A stretch of 64,000 bases of DNA from an uncultured Clostridia bacterium (GTDB lineage: Bacteria; Bacillota; Clostridia; Christensenellales; Aristaeellaceae): the NCBI GenBank assembly GCA_946542235.1, contig CAMNKK010000001.1:48771-112770 (forward strand), read 5' to 3'. A program made the position numbers and the translations under genes. This document shows, one piece after another, positions 25,705 through 33,939 of the stretch. The notes beneath the pieces are model-generated. The model did no database searches, was not told the origin of the DNA, and saw only the letters and a list, made by a program, of their open reading frames with translations. The first letter of the stretch is position 1. Each line of letters starts with the position of its first letter.

Positions 25705-26682
25705 TCATTCCCGCGGACCCGGATCCGAAAAGGTTTCCCTGATCCTGTCCGCGCCGATCAGCGCTGCTCCGACCGCGTTGTCTCCGCTCAGCTCGCTGCT
25801 GCCGAATACAATCCGGAGCTTCGATCCGTTCCGATGAATCCGCTCCGCCAGCATCTCCCTGAAGAGCCCGGAGGAAGCGATTCCTCCGCAGACCAGTGCG
25901 TCCCGGATGCCTGTTTTCCTGCTGCCGGCAGCCAACATGCGGCTCACCGTTCTGGCCAGCAGGTCGAATACTTCCCTCGCCAGATCTTCTGCAGTAAGCT
26001 TTTTTTCCCGGATCCAGCGCTGGGCCTGGGTTTCGGCACCGCTCAGATGGCAGGAAAGATCCCCTTCTGCCATGGCACAGCCAAGCAGACCTGCGGCTTG
26101 TCCGTGCGCAGCCATCCTTTCCATCTCCGGACCGGAGGGAAAGTCGCATCCCAGTGAAACCCCGACCCGATCCATCATCTGTCCTGCGTGCAGGTCCAGG
26201 CTGGTGCCCAGCTCCATAATCCGCTCTCCCTGCACATGCAGGAGATCCGTCGTACCTCCGGAAAGATGAAAGGCCAGGAACTCCCGCATTCCTTCCAGCT
26301 CCGTGCCGTACTGCGCAGACCGGATGTGTCCGTGCTGATGATCGGTTTGAAAAAAAGGAACACCCATGGCAGCAGCGATTCCACGGCCCATCGTGTCCCC
26401 CACTTCAAAAACAGGCATGTAGGAATCCTGCCTGTCCCTGGGCGTTGTGCTGGCGCAGACAGCTTTCACCTGAAAATGTCCGCAAACGCTTCTCAGCTCA
26501 TCCATCATGGGCTTTACCTGCTTGAGATGGGCATACACTGCGTCGCTCTGGCGCAGGCCAGTGTTTCCTCTGGCCACAGGCAGCAGCTCTCTTCGGTTCA
26601 TGAGAATCCGTCCGTCCAGGGAAACGACCGCCACGGACGTCCGGTAATTGCTGGTATCCAGTCCAATCACGGCGCCGATCAT
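25705..26682 (-). CDS. Kae1/TsaD-like (peptidase M22 family) protein
   Basis: A 325-residue ASKHA-fold protein beginning [16 protein letters not shown]. It has the metal-site histidines in [12 protein letters not shown], the phosphate loop [12 protein letters not shown] and [15 protein letters not shown]. This matches a second TsaD-like family found in Clostridia next to nusB or xseA, distinct from the tRNA t6A enzyme TsaD (usually LGIETSCDETA at the start). A substrate is not known to me. It overlaps nusB by 4 bp and precedes folD. If tsaD is found elsewhere in the genome this would be a paralog. Confidence 0.85.
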   Translation of the reverse strand: MIGAVIGLDTSNYRTSVAVVSLDGRILMNRRELLPVARGNTGLRQSDAVYAHLKQVKPMMDELRSVCGHFQVKAVCASTTPRDRQDSYMPVFEVGDTMGRGIAAAMGVPFFQTDHQHGHIRSAQYGTELEGMREFLAFHLSGGTTDLLHVQGERIMELGTSLDLHAGQMMDRVGVSLGCDFPSGPEMERMAAHGQAAGLLGCAMAEGDLSCHLSGAETQAQRWIREKKLTAEDLAREVFDLLARTVSRMLAAGSRKTGIRDALVCGGIASSGLFREMLAERIHRNGSKLRIVFGSSELSGDNAVGAALIGADRIRETFSDPGPRE

Positions 26683-27131
26683 TTCGCGTCTTCCAACTCC
26701 CGGAGTATGGTTCCCAGCACGCCGTTCACAAATTTCTTGTCATCCGGATCAGAGTAACGTTCTGTCAGCTCCAGCGCCTCGGAGATGGATACATTCCCGG
26801 GCACATCTTCTTCGAACATCATTTCCCAAACCGCCAGCCGCATGATGGTCAGATCAATCATGGGCATCCGGTCCAGCGTCCATCCCTGCGCAGCGTTTTC
26901 AATCTTTTCGTCCAGCAGGTATCGTTTGTTCAGAACTCCCTCCAGAACTCTGGAAATATATTCCCGGTCTTCCTGGTTCGGTTCCTTTTTTCCTACGCTT
27001 TCCACACCGGGAACCCCGTCCCGGCGCAGCTCTTCGTAAACCATCTGCAGCGTATCCTCGCCGCCCTGTCCGCCGGAAAGCTTTTCATAGATCATCTGCA
27101 TCGTGGCAGCCCTTGCTGTTGTTCTTGACAT
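26679..27131 (-). CDS. nusB: Transcription antitermination factor NusB
   Basis: RNA-binding all-helical factor that acts with NusE (S10) in antitermination of rRNA operons. The 150 residues contain TARAATMQMIYEKL near the start and the family-typical end MPMIDLTIMRLAVWEM, ALELTERYSDPDDKKFVNGVLG. I use the ATG two codons after a GTG because it is better spaced from GAGGAAG. The middle is slightly longer than in E. coli. It follows DUF2273 by two bases and overlaps the Kae1-like gene. Confidence 0.95.
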   Translation of the reverse strand: MSRTTARAATMQMIYEKLSGGQGGEDTLQMVYEELRRDGVPGVESVGKKEPNQEDREYISRVLEGVLNKRYLLDEKIENAAQGWTLDRMPMIDLTIMRLAVWEMMFEEDVPGNVSISEALELTERYSDPDDKKFVNGVLGTILRELEDAK

Positions 27132-27133
27132 TT

Positions 27134-27445
27134 TCACTCTTCCTCTTTGCTGTCCGCGGCCTTCGGAGGAACGGGTGCCTGTGCCGCCGTATCATCCTGG
27201 GTCCGTGCAATTTCCTTCCGGAAGTCGATCACCTCTTCCTTCTTTTCCGGTATCAGCCTGTTTACCGTATTTTTCAGCGCTTCCTTCTTGTTTTCGACCG
27301 CTCCCAGAAAATATCCAACGGCAAACAGAAGCACCAGAAGAAGGGTTCTCCAGAACCCGATCCACATGACAAGCCCCCCGGCCAGCACGAACAGTGCCCC
27401 GAGGAATAACCCAAATCCAGGCGTTCCGCGTTTAAAATCCTGCAT
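27134..27445 (-). CDS. DUF2273 small membrane protein
   Basis: A 103-residue protein with two transmembrane helices (about residues 10-29 and 32-48, FWRTLLLVLLFAVGYFLGA) followed by a charged helix and an acidic end. The sequence GFWRTLLL..GYFLG is characteristic of DUF2273, which accompanies Asp23 and AmaP. In that set it is thought to help anchor Asp23 at the membrane. It is placed 3 bp after amaP and directly before nusB. Confidence 0.88.
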   Translation of the reverse strand: MQDFKRGTPGFGLFLGALFVLAGGLVMWIGFWRTLLLVLLFAVGYFLGAVENKKEALKNTVNRLIPEKKEEVIDFRKEIARTQDDTAAQAPVPPKAADSKEEE

Positions 27446-27448
27446 AGC

Positions 27449-28513
27449 TTACCTGTCCTCCTTATTCCCGGATATGATCTCATCAAAGTCCTTCAGGGAC
27501 TGCCTGAATTCAAGATCCGGTTCTGCGGAACCATGGTTCTCTTCAGTTTCTGTTTCCGCGGAGCCATGGGATCCCGTCTCCGGGCTCTGGTCTGTGCCGG
27601 AAACCGTCTCTGCCTCTCCGCAGCCATCAGTCTTTCCCTCTCCGTCTTCCGGATCGTTTAAACCCCGGTTGTCGGAAATCTGTTCCTTTCCCGCGTCTTC
27701 CGGCGGTTCCGGAACAATGCAGGGCTCCGGTTTGATGCTGAATAGCCGCTGATGCAGCGGCCGGTCATCCGGCGGATCATCCGGCTCTTCCGGTTCAGGG
27801 ATGGGCGTGTGAACAGGAGAGGCTTCCCTGGTCACTGCTTCAGTCGGTCCGCTGTCCGCAGCCGGGGTCTCAGGTACTGGTTCGGATGCTTCAGGCTTGG
27901 CCAAAGCGGGCTGCTTTTCGCTGGTCTCCCGCAGCAGCGGCGTCGCGGCAGGGGCTGCAATCGCGAAGGGCGCGTCCGTCACATCCTCGCGGGAAGATTC
28001 GATCTGAACCCGGATTCCCTTTACTTCTACCCCGCTGCAGGCAGTTACATACTGCCTGATCTGCTTCTGAATTCCTTCCACGGTCAGGGGAATACTGATC
28101 CCTCCGGCCACATTGCCGTAAATCCGGATCAGGACGCCATCCTTCCTGTTTTCCAGCTGAGTTTTCTCCACCTGAAGTTCCTGATGCTGTTCCAGACATT
28201 TCTGCACCATATTCTCCAGGGCCTTCATCGAAATGGCAAGCTCGCCGTCTTCATTCTTCTGGATCACAAACCTGTCTTTCCGGCCGTGATGGCGGAAAAG
28301 AACCAGCACGCAGTATACTCCCAGGAGAAGAAAAACGACAGTCAGGAGGATCAGGGCAATCTGAACTCTGGGAGATTTGCTGGTAAGCACCCGGGTGGCC
28401 AGTCCAAGCAGATCCGCGTGAAAAAAGATCTGCGCAGCCAGTCCGGCACAGAGCGCAAGCAGAAGCAATCCCGTGATCCCTACCAGAATCCGGTCTGTTA
28501 TCCTCAGCCTCAT
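27449..28513 (-). CDS. amaP: Alkaline-shock membrane anchor protein AmaP, with long acidic tail
   Basis: Membrane anchor for Asp23. Residues 1-75 contain two transmembrane helices (ILVGITGLLLLALCAGLAA and IALILLTVVFLLLGVYCVL), and residues about 85-185 form the Asp23-like domain (ISMKALENMVQKCLEQ, then VRIYGNVAG-type sequence and QIESSREDV). From about residue 195 the protein continues for some 160 residues of Pro/Glu/Ser-rich low-complexity sequence, so it is nearly twice the usual length (about 180-200). Placed between asp23 and DUF2273 as expected. The tail is unusual and probably disordered in the cytoplasm. Confidence 0.88.
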   Translation of the reverse strand: MRLRITDRILVGITGLLLLALCAGLAAQIFFHADLLGLATRVLTSKSPRVQIALILLTVVFLLLGVYCVLVLFRHHGRKDRFVIQKNEDGELAISMKALENMVQKCLEQHQELQVEKTQLENRKDGVLIRIYGNVAGGISIPLTVEGIQKQIRQYVTACSGVEVKGIRVQIESSREDVTDAPFAIAAPAATPLLRETSEKQPALAKPEASEPVPETPAADSGPTEAVTREASPVHTPIPEPEEPDDPPDDRPLHQRLFSIKPEPCIVPEPPEDAGKEQISDNRGLNDPEDGEGKTDGCGEAETVSGTDQSPETGSHGSAETETEENHGSAEPDLEFRQSLKDFDEIISGNKEDR

Positions 28514-28558
28514 AAGCGCATTCCCCCTCAGAAAATATCCGACATAAAATGAGAATGA

Positions 28559-28582
28559 AGACAGAGGGATTCCCCCCTGTCT
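28559..28582 (-). other. Stem-loop between asp23 and amaP
   Basis: AGACAG and CTGTCT flank a partly paired G/C-rich core (GGG/CCC). There is no T-run after it on the minus strand, so it is not a classical terminator. It could be an attenuating or RNA-processing hairpin that sets a lower level for the membrane-protein genes than for Asp23. Confidence 0.4.
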
Positions 28583-28593
28583 CTGTACTTACC

Positions 28594-29211
28594 TTATGTT
28601 TCCGCAGAACCGTTTTCTCCGGTGTTTTCCGCGCTCTCTGTCTTCAAAGGATCAGAGCCGCTCTCCGGAGAGGCTTTTCCGTCCACAGCCGGCTCTATCT
28701 CCGTTTCGAAAGGAGCATCCGCCGCGCATTCTTCTTCCGCCTTGCGGGCCTGCTGCGCTTCGGCATCCTTCGCCTTCTGCGTTCCGGCCTCCAGGTTCGC
28801 CTTTCCGGCGCCTGCCTGGAGAGCATTGTTTTCCTTTTCGAAGCTGACGCCCTGAACATGGACATCCACCCGAACCACATGGAGGCCTGTCATCGATTCA
28901 ATGGATCGTTTAACCCCTTCCTGCGCGTCATGCGCCGCCCGGGGAATGGGCGTCCCGTATTCCACATTCAGGTAGAGATCCACACTGACCTCTTCCGTCC
29001 CGACTTCCACCTTTACGCCCCGGGTCACATTCCTGTTCTTTCCCTTCAGGCCGGAATTGACGTTGACCATTCCGGCCACGCCTTCCACTTCGCTGGCAGC
29101 CAGGCCTGCGATGATCGCGATTACTTCATTCGCGTAGGTAATGGAACTGGATGGTTCCTGATCCATATCCACGTTCACAGGCAGCGTCTGGTCACTTTTG
29201 CTCTTCGCCAT
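28594..29211 (-). CDS. Asp23/Gls24 family envelope stress protein
   Basis: A 205-residue Asp23 (alkaline shock protein) family member. The conserved domain spans about residues 20-130: ITYANEVIAIIAGLAASEVEGVAGM, VEVGTEEVSVDLYLNVEYG and the later GLHVVRVDVHVQGV. An Ala/Glu-rich, probably disordered tail of about 70 residues follows. Asp23 coats the inner face of the membrane through AmaP and responds to cell-wall stress in staphylococci; the same role is inferred here. A strong GGAGGAG ribosome binding site and a consensus promoter suggest high expression. It leads the operon that continues to amaP and nusB. Confidence 0.9.
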   Translation of the reverse strand: MAKSKSDQTLPVNVDMDQEPSSSITYANEVIAIIAGLAASEVEGVAGMVNVNSGLKGKNRNVTRGVKVEVGTEEVSVDLYLNVEYGTPIPRAAHDAQEGVKRSIESMTGLHVVRVDVHVQGVSFEKENNALQAGAGKANLEAGTQKAKDAEAQQARKAEEECAADAPFETEIEPAVDGKASPESGSDPLKTESAENTGENGSAET

Positions 29212-29250
29212 CTTTCACTCCTCCTTCATCTGGAGCCACACAATCGGCTG

Positions 29251-29279
29251 AATTATACCAGATTCTGTACGAATTGACA
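29251..29279 (-). promoter_or_regulatory. Promoter of the asp23-amaP-nusB operon
   Basis: TTGTCA and a perfect TATAAT with a 17-bp spacer; TCTGG precedes the -10 (extended -10). No SigB-type promoter was recognised. Confidence 0.82.
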
Positions 29280-29363
29280 ACTTTCTCCGGCGCATGCGAA
29301 TCTGAAGCTTTCTTTCCTGTCCGATGCCGCCGGCACGCTTCGGATCACAGGACCGATGCAGAT

Positions 29364-31133
29364 TTACTCAGCCGGCACCAGCGCAATATGCAGCTCATCC
29401 AGCTGCTTCTGCTCGACCGTTCCCGGTGCGTCCATCATCAGGTCCTGGGCGTTTTTGTTCATGGGGAAGGGTATTACTTCGCGGATCGTCTCCGCGCCGG
29501 CCAGCAGCATCACCATCCGATCCACGCCCGGAGCAATGCCTGCGTGGGGCGGCGCACCATAGCAGAAAGCGTTGTACATGGCCGGGAACTTGGCCTTTAC
29601 ATCTTCTTCGCCCAGCCGGACAAGGCTGAATGCCTCCACCATGATTTCCGGATCATGATTTCGCACCGCGCCGGAGCTGAGCTCCACTCCGTTGCAGACC
29701 AGATCGTACTGGAAGGCCGTTATGCTCAGGGGATCCACCTCTCCGCTGCGGGCTTTCCTCAGGATTTCCAGCCCTCCGTTCGGCATGGAGAAGGGGTTGT
29801 GGCAGAACTCGAGTTCGCCGCTCTCCTCACCGATTTCATACATGGGAAAATCCACAATCCAGCAGAACTCGTATTTTTCTCTGTCAATATGGTTCTCGCA
29901 GATGGTTCCCAGCTGCTTGATCAGCGCACCGGCGGTCTTCTGGGCCGCTGTCAGCTTTCCGGCCGTCAATCCCACCAGCGTGTTCTTTTCCAGTCCAAGC
30001 TCCGAGATGACCTTATCCTTCCGCTCCTGCAAAAATTTGGCAATACCGCCGGCTATCTCGCCCTTTTCATCCACCTTGAACCAGTATACCTTGCTGCCGG
30101 TAATGACTTCCACATCCGCGCAGAGCTTGTCGATCTGCTTGCGGGTGCCGGTAAAGTCGGAAACCTTTACCGCTTTGACGGTCTGGCCTTCAAAAGGCGC
30201 AAACCCGCAGCCATCCATCAGCTCCGTGACATCCGTCACGGTCAGGTCAATCCGCAGGTCAGGCTTGTCGCTCCCATAGGTTTCCATCGCTTCCAGGTAG
30301 GGAATCCGGCGGAAGGGAGCCTGAGAGGCCTGATGATAAGTCCCGTATCGGGCGAAAACAGGCGGCAGGACCTTTTCCAGCACGGCAAACACGTCTTCCT
30401 GGGACGCGAAAGCCATTTCCATATCCAGCTGATAAAACTCACCGGGGCTGCGATCTCCTCTGGCATCCTCGTCGCGGAAGCAGGGTGCAATCTGGAAATA
30501 ACGGTCGAATCCGCTGGCCATCAGCAGCTGCTTGAATTGCTGGGGTGCCTGCGGAAGGGCATAGAACTTGCCTGGATGCTTCCGGGCAGGCACCAGATAA
30601 TCCCGCGCTCCCTCCGGGGAAGACGCCGTCAGAATCGGAGTCGTAATTTCCAGAAAGCCTTCCTCCGTCATGGCGTTCCTCAGGGCAGCCACAACCTGGC
30701 TTCTCATCACGATCTGTTTTTTTACATCCGGATTGCGCAGATCCAGATAACGGTATTTCAGCCGGATGCTTTCGTCCGCTTCCCTGCTCCGGTTGATCTG
30801 AAATGGCAGGGCATTGTAACGGCACTTGCCGAGAATCGTCACGCTGTCCGGCACAACCTCGATATCGCCCGTCGCCATTTTGGGATTCTTGTTTCCCCGT
30901 TCGCGAACAGTCCCCGTCACGGATATGACACTTTCCTTGTTCAGGCCGGTCACCGTCTCCAGCAGCTTTTCATCCTCCACCACCAGCTGCGTCGTGCCGT
31001 AATAATCCCGGAGTACCACAAAAGCCAGATTACCGCCGACTTCCCGCACGTTTTCCATCCAGCCGCTGAGTCGGACTTCCTTTCCGACATCGCCGATCCG
31101 CAGCTCATTACATGTATGGGTTCTGTTCTGCAT
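29364..31133 (-). CDS. aspS: Aspartate--tRNA ligase
   Basis: Class II synthetase of 589 residues, the long bacterial form with a GAD insertion domain. Recognisable parts are the N-terminal OB-fold anticodon domain (EVRLSGWMENVREVGGNLAFV), the class II motif 2 region CFRDEDARGDRSPGEFYQLD, the GAD insertion and the C-terminal motif 3 with GVDRMVMLLAGAETIREVIPFP. Whether it is discriminating or also charges tRNA-Asn cannot be told without knowing if the genome has asnS or gatCAB. It follows hisS with a 2-bp gap, the usual hisS-aspS operon of Bacillota. Confidence 0.97.
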   Translation of the reverse strand: MQNRTHTCNELRIGDVGKEVRLSGWMENVREVGGNLAFVVLRDYYGTTQLVVEDEKLLETVTGLNKESVISVTGTVRERGNKNPKMATGDIEVVPDSVTILGKCRYNALPFQINRSREADESIRLKYRYLDLRNPDVKKQIVMRSQVVAALRNAMTEEGFLEITTPILTASSPEGARDYLVPARKHPGKFYALPQAPQQFKQLLMASGFDRYFQIAPCFRDEDARGDRSPGEFYQLDMEMAFASQEDVFAVLEKVLPPVFARYGTYHQASQAPFRRIPYLEAMETYGSDKPDLRIDLTVTDVTELMDGCGFAPFEGQTVKAVKVSDFTGTRKQIDKLCADVEVITGSKVYWFKVDEKGEIAGGIAKFLQERKDKVISELGLEKNTLVGLTAGKLTAAQKTAGALIKQLGTICENHIDREKYEFCWIVDFPMYEIGEESGELEFCHNPFSMPNGGLEILRKARSGEVDPLSITAFQYDLVCNGVELSSGAVRNHDPEIMVEAFSLVRLGEEDVKAKFPAMYNAFCYGAPPHAGIAPGVDRMVMLLAGAETIREVIPFPMNKNAQDLMMDAPGTVEQKQLDELHIALVPAE

Positions 31134-31135
31134 GG

Positions 31136-32407
31136 TTATTCCGCTTCCTTCCTCATCATCCGTATGGTTTCTCCGGCTTCGCTGACCGGAACAACTTTCT
31201 CTTCCCGGGTGTTCATGTTCTTGATCCGGACGGAATTCTGCTCCGCTTCCTCATCTCCGATGGTGGCGGAAAGCAGCGCTCCTGTTTTGTTCGCGTATTT
31301 GAACTGTGCCTTCAGGCTCCGTCCGCAGTGATCCAGATCCGCGGAAATCCCCTGGTTTCTCAAATCCTCCACAAGCTGGAACGCACGGATCCGGTGATCT
31401 CCCATATAGGTCACAAAGACATCATACAGCGGAGGCTGCGGAATCCTGATTCCCTCTTCATCCAGCAGCATCAGTACGCGTTCAAGACCCATTCCAAATC
31501 CAACAGCCGGGAGATCAGGACCTCCGATCTGCTCCACCAGGTGATCATACCTGCCGCCGCCGCAGACCGTCAGATTCCCGTCCTTTCGCTCCGTAATCAG
31601 CTCAAAAACAGTCTTTGTGTAATAATCCAGCCCGCGGACAATCCGGGAATCGATCCGGTACGGAATCCCGGCGGAATCCAGGCAGGCCTGCAGCTGTGTA
31701 AAATGGGCCCTGCAGTCATCACAGAGGTAATCCAGCATGCTTGGGGCATTCCTGACCTGCTCCTGACACCCGGGCTTCTTGCAATCCAGCGCACGAAGCG
31801 GATTCCGCTCAAAGCGGTTCCGGCAGTCTTCGCAGAGGCAGTTCACCCGGTCTGCCAGGTATTCCTTCAGCTTTGCGTGATAAGCGGGCCGGCAGTTGGG
31901 GCAGCCGATGCTGTTGATGTGAACGCTCAGGTTCTGAACTCCCAGCTCGCTAAGCAGCCGGAAGGCGATCAGGATCAGCTCCGCGTCCGCTGTCGCTTCC
32001 TGTGCGCCGAAGCATTCGAGTCCGAACTGGTGATGCTCCCGCAGCCGGCCGCTCTGAGGCGCCTCATATCGAAAAATCGGAGCGTCCAGATAGTACATCT
32101 TGCACGGCAGGGGATCCGCATAAAGATTGCTTTCCAGGAAGCAGCGGGCCGCCCCCGCCGTGCCTTCCGGCTTGAGCGTAATGGACCGGTTCCCCTTGTC
32201 CTGGAAGGTGTACATTTCCTTCTGGACGATATCCGTCGTGTCGCCAACTCCCCGGGCAAACAGCTCCGTATGCTCAAAAACCGGCGTCCTGACCTCCCTG
32301 TATCCGGCCAAAGCGGCGGCTCTTCTCATTTTTTCTTCGATATACTGCCAGCGGTAGCTCTCCGTGGGCAGCACGTCCCTTGTTCCCCTTGGTGCCTGCG
32401 TCAGCAT
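31136..32407 (-). CDS. hisS: Histidine--tRNA ligase
   Basis: Class II synthetase of 423 residues. Present are the N-terminal PRGTRDVLP, motif 2 (RYEAPQSGRLREHHQFGLE), the HisA motifs GLDYYTKTVFEL and GGGRYDHLVEQIGG, and the C-terminal anticodon domain (AFQLVEDLRNQGISADLDH). The insertion domain has several CxxC pairs (CLCEDC, LCDDC), which could bind zinc. It leads the hisS-aspS pair. The leader is short (about 40 nt) and shows no T-box, so regulation by uncharged tRNA is not supported. Confidence 0.97.
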   Translation of the reverse strand: MLTQAPRGTRDVLPTESYRWQYIEEKMRRAAALAGYREVRTPVFEHTELFARGVGDTTDIVQKEMYTFQDKGNRSITLKPEGTAGAARCFLESNLYADPLPCKMYYLDAPIFRYEAPQSGRLREHHQFGLECFGAQEATADAELILIAFRLLSELGVQNLSVHINSIGCPNCRPAYHAKLKEYLADRVNCLCEDCRNRFERNPLRALDCKKPGCQEQVRNAPSMLDYLCDDCRAHFTQLQACLDSAGIPYRIDSRIVRGLDYYTKTVFELITERKDGNLTVCGGGRYDHLVEQIGGPDLPAVGFGMGLERVLMLLDEEGIRIPQPPLYDVFVTYMGDHRIRAFQLVEDLRNQGISADLDHCGRSLKAQFKYANKTGALLSATIGDEEAEQNSVRIKNMNTREEKVVPVSEAGETIRMMRKEAE

Positions 32408-32442
32408 GTTCTTCCTCCTTCAGGTCCAAAAATAGACAAATA

Positions 32443-32453
32443 TTTATACCACA
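32443..32453 (-). promoter_or_regulatory. Extended -10 promoter of hisS-aspS
   Basis: TGTGGTATAAA on the minus strand, with only a weak -35 (TTTCAT) at 17 bp. It lies between the terminator of the upstream gene and the AGGAGG site of hisS. Confidence 0.55.
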
Positions 32454-32479
32454 TTCTGAAGATAAATGAAAGGTTTCGC

Positions 32480-32511
32480 AAAAAAAACCTCCCGCACACC
32501 GGCAGGAGGTG
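32480..32511 (-). terminator. Terminator after the SH3/peptidoglycan-binding gene
   Basis: Inverted repeat ACCTCC / GGAGGT with a partly paired interior; on the minus strand it runs into TTTTTTTT. Confidence 0.8.
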
Positions 32512-32565
32512 ATTGAAACGTTATTCATTTTCCGCCTTCACGTTTTCGCGGAAACGCCCCGGGCT

Positions 32566-33558
32566 TTACCAGGAATGCTTCAGAGCCGTTTTAACACAGT
32601 TTTGGTGTGCCGAGTCCACCTTCTTGCTCCCGTGAGTTTTGCTTCCGGTAAAATGAATGCAGAAATGGCCGTCAAAATTGTTGTTTTTGATCGTCCCCGT
32701 TCCGTGAGGCATACCGTTCATGGAGGCTGCGTACACACGACCGTTGTACTTGACCAGGATCGGCCGCCGTTTCCAGCTCCAGTGCCCGTAGATACTTTTC
32801 ATAATGGAAGTATCCCTTGCTGTTGCGGGCTCGCAGTCCGCGTGGTTCGATCCGGTCCATCTCTTCACGTTGAAAACCTTTCCGGTTTTGATATCCTTCA
32901 CCTGGAACTTGGCATGGTGCGGAATCCGATCCGGATGCTTGAACCAGTTCAGGGATTCGGTCTTCAGGCCGCTGCTGCCGCCGCCGCCGCTGCCGGAGCT
33001 GCCGGAGCTGCTTTTCTTCGCGCCGGAGCTGTTCATCTTTGAGATGGTCTTGCTGTTCGCAACGCCGTTTGCGGTCAGTCCGTTGGCCTTCTGAAAAGCC
33101 TTTACGGCTGATTTGGTGCCGTTTCCGTAATCTCCGTCCACAGATCCCGAATAGTATCCAAGGCTTTTCAGCTTTTTCTGTACTGCCTTGACTGCAGCGC
33201 CGGAATCACCCGGCGAACAGGGATCCCCGGCCTTCCCGGAGCTGGATTTGGAAGAAGAATCGGACCTGGATGACGATTCAGACTTCGATGACGATTCGGA
33301 GGAACCCTTTTTTACATATTTTTTTGCGACATATCCCGTATTCCCGCCGAACTTGATTTTATACCAGCTGCCTTTGCTGGAGATAACTTCCACGGAAGCT
33401 CCCTTTTTCAGCACCCTTACAACCTTGCTCTCCGTGGAGTTGCTCGCACGCATGTTCAGGGAACTGGCGGTGATGGTCCCCTTCCAGGCCAGGGCGCCGA
33501 TCAGAGGAATCAGACAGAGCATCAGGGATACCAGCAGTCCTGTCATCCATTTTTTCAA
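32566..33558 (-). CDS. Secreted SH3 / peptidoglycan-binding protein with an unassigned catalytic-looking C-terminal domain
   Basis: A 330-residue exported cell-wall protein. Residues 1-24 are a signal peptide (TGLLVSLMLCLIPLIGALAW); 27-84 a bacterial SH3 domain (SSLNMRASNST...GYVAKKYV); 85-112 a Ser-rich linker; 113-176 a PG_binding_1 domain (VKAVQKKLKSLGYYSGSVDGDYG); 180-198 a Gly/Ser linker; 199-330 a domain I cannot name. The last domain has HADCEPATARDT and, at 285-302, a His, then His298-Phe-Cys300-Ile-His302. The spacing resembles the HG...(S/T)HGC pattern of YkuD L,D-transpeptidases but does not match it. A monocistronic gene with a strong promoter and terminator. Confidence 0.8.
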   Translation of the reverse strand: MKKWMTGLLVSLMLCLIPLIGALAWKGTITASSLNMRASNSTESKVVRVLKKGASVEVISSKGSWYKIKFGGNTGYVAKKYVKKGSSESSSKSESSSRSDSSSKSSSGKAGDPCSPGDSGAAVKAVQKKLKSLGYYSGSVDGDYGNGTKSAVKAFQKANGLTANGVANSKTISKMNSSGAKKSSSGSSGSGGGGSSGLKTESLNWFKHPDRIPHHAKFQVKDIKTGKVFNVKRWTGSNHADCEPATARDTSIMKSIYGHWSWKRRPILVKYNGRVYAASMNGMPHGTGTIKNNNFDGHFCIHFTGSKTHGSKKVDSAHQNCVKTALKHSW

Positions 33559-33613
33559 GCGTCCTCACCTCCTTTGAAAACCGTTGCGGCTTTCTGCAAA
33601 AGCCACCGGGTAC

Positions 33614-33642
33614 ATTTTATTTCGAAATTGTTAAGAAGTCAA
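33614..33642 (-). promoter_or_regulatory. Promoter of the SH3/peptidoglycan-binding gene
   Basis: TTGACT and TAAAAT on the minus strand with a 17-bp spacer, in an AT-rich stretch that likely acts as an UP-like region. The 33559-33939 gap otherwise holds the divergent rplJ promoter and leader. Confidence 0.78.
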
Positions 33643-33744
33643 TAACTTTTGTAATTCTTTTGGAATTTTTTCATAATTTCTTTTGCATTTCCCGAAAAAA
33701 GGAGTCTTTAAGCAGTAACGCAGGAATCATCGAGCAGAAAATGT

Positions 33745-33773
33745 TTGACAATCCTTCGAAGTTGTGGTACAGT
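33745..33773 (+). promoter_or_regulatory. Promoter of rplJ-rplL
   Basis: A perfect TTGACA and TACAGT with a 17-bp spacer; TTGTGG precedes the -10 (TRTG extension). Confidence 0.82.
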
Positions 33774-33777
33774 ACCC

Positions 33778-33912
33778 AAGGTTTCTGAGAAACCATTGCC
33801 GTAGACAGCCGGTATCCTTCTGGATGTAAAGGGCTGAAGCCCGCCTGCCGAGGTGCGAGATCTCATATGTGATATGCATGATCCTTGCGCCTGTTCGCAA
33901 GGGTTTTCTTAT
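33778..33912 (+). promoter_or_regulatory. L10 leader (ribosomal protein autoregulatory RNA)
   Basis: The leader carries the conserved blocks of the Gram-positive L10 leader: AGACAGCCGGTATCC, GGGCTGAAGCCC and GCCTGCCGAGGTG, followed by a terminator hairpin before rplJ. The known mechanism is binding of the L10(L12)4 complex to a kink-turn that promotes premature termination. Assigned by sequence pattern and position. Confidence 0.85.
33883..33910 (+). terminator. Attenuator terminator within the L10 leader
   Basis: A 7-bp stem CCTTGCG / CGCAAGG with a 6-nt loop followed by GTTTTCTT, 30 bp before the rplJ start. It is the expected regulated terminator of the leader. Confidence 0.85.
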
Positions 33913-33939
33913 TCTGAACCGGAATGGAGGTGTCAACGC

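Noticed and set aside
32408..32565. T-box leader upstream of hisS-aspS
   Set aside because: The leader from the promoter is about 40 nt and lacks the T-box sequence and antiterminator; the hairpin there terminates the upstream gene.
32940..33020. GC-rich trinucleotide-like repeat
   Set aside because: It encodes the Gly/Ser linker of the SH3 protein and is codon-level low complexity, not a repeat element.
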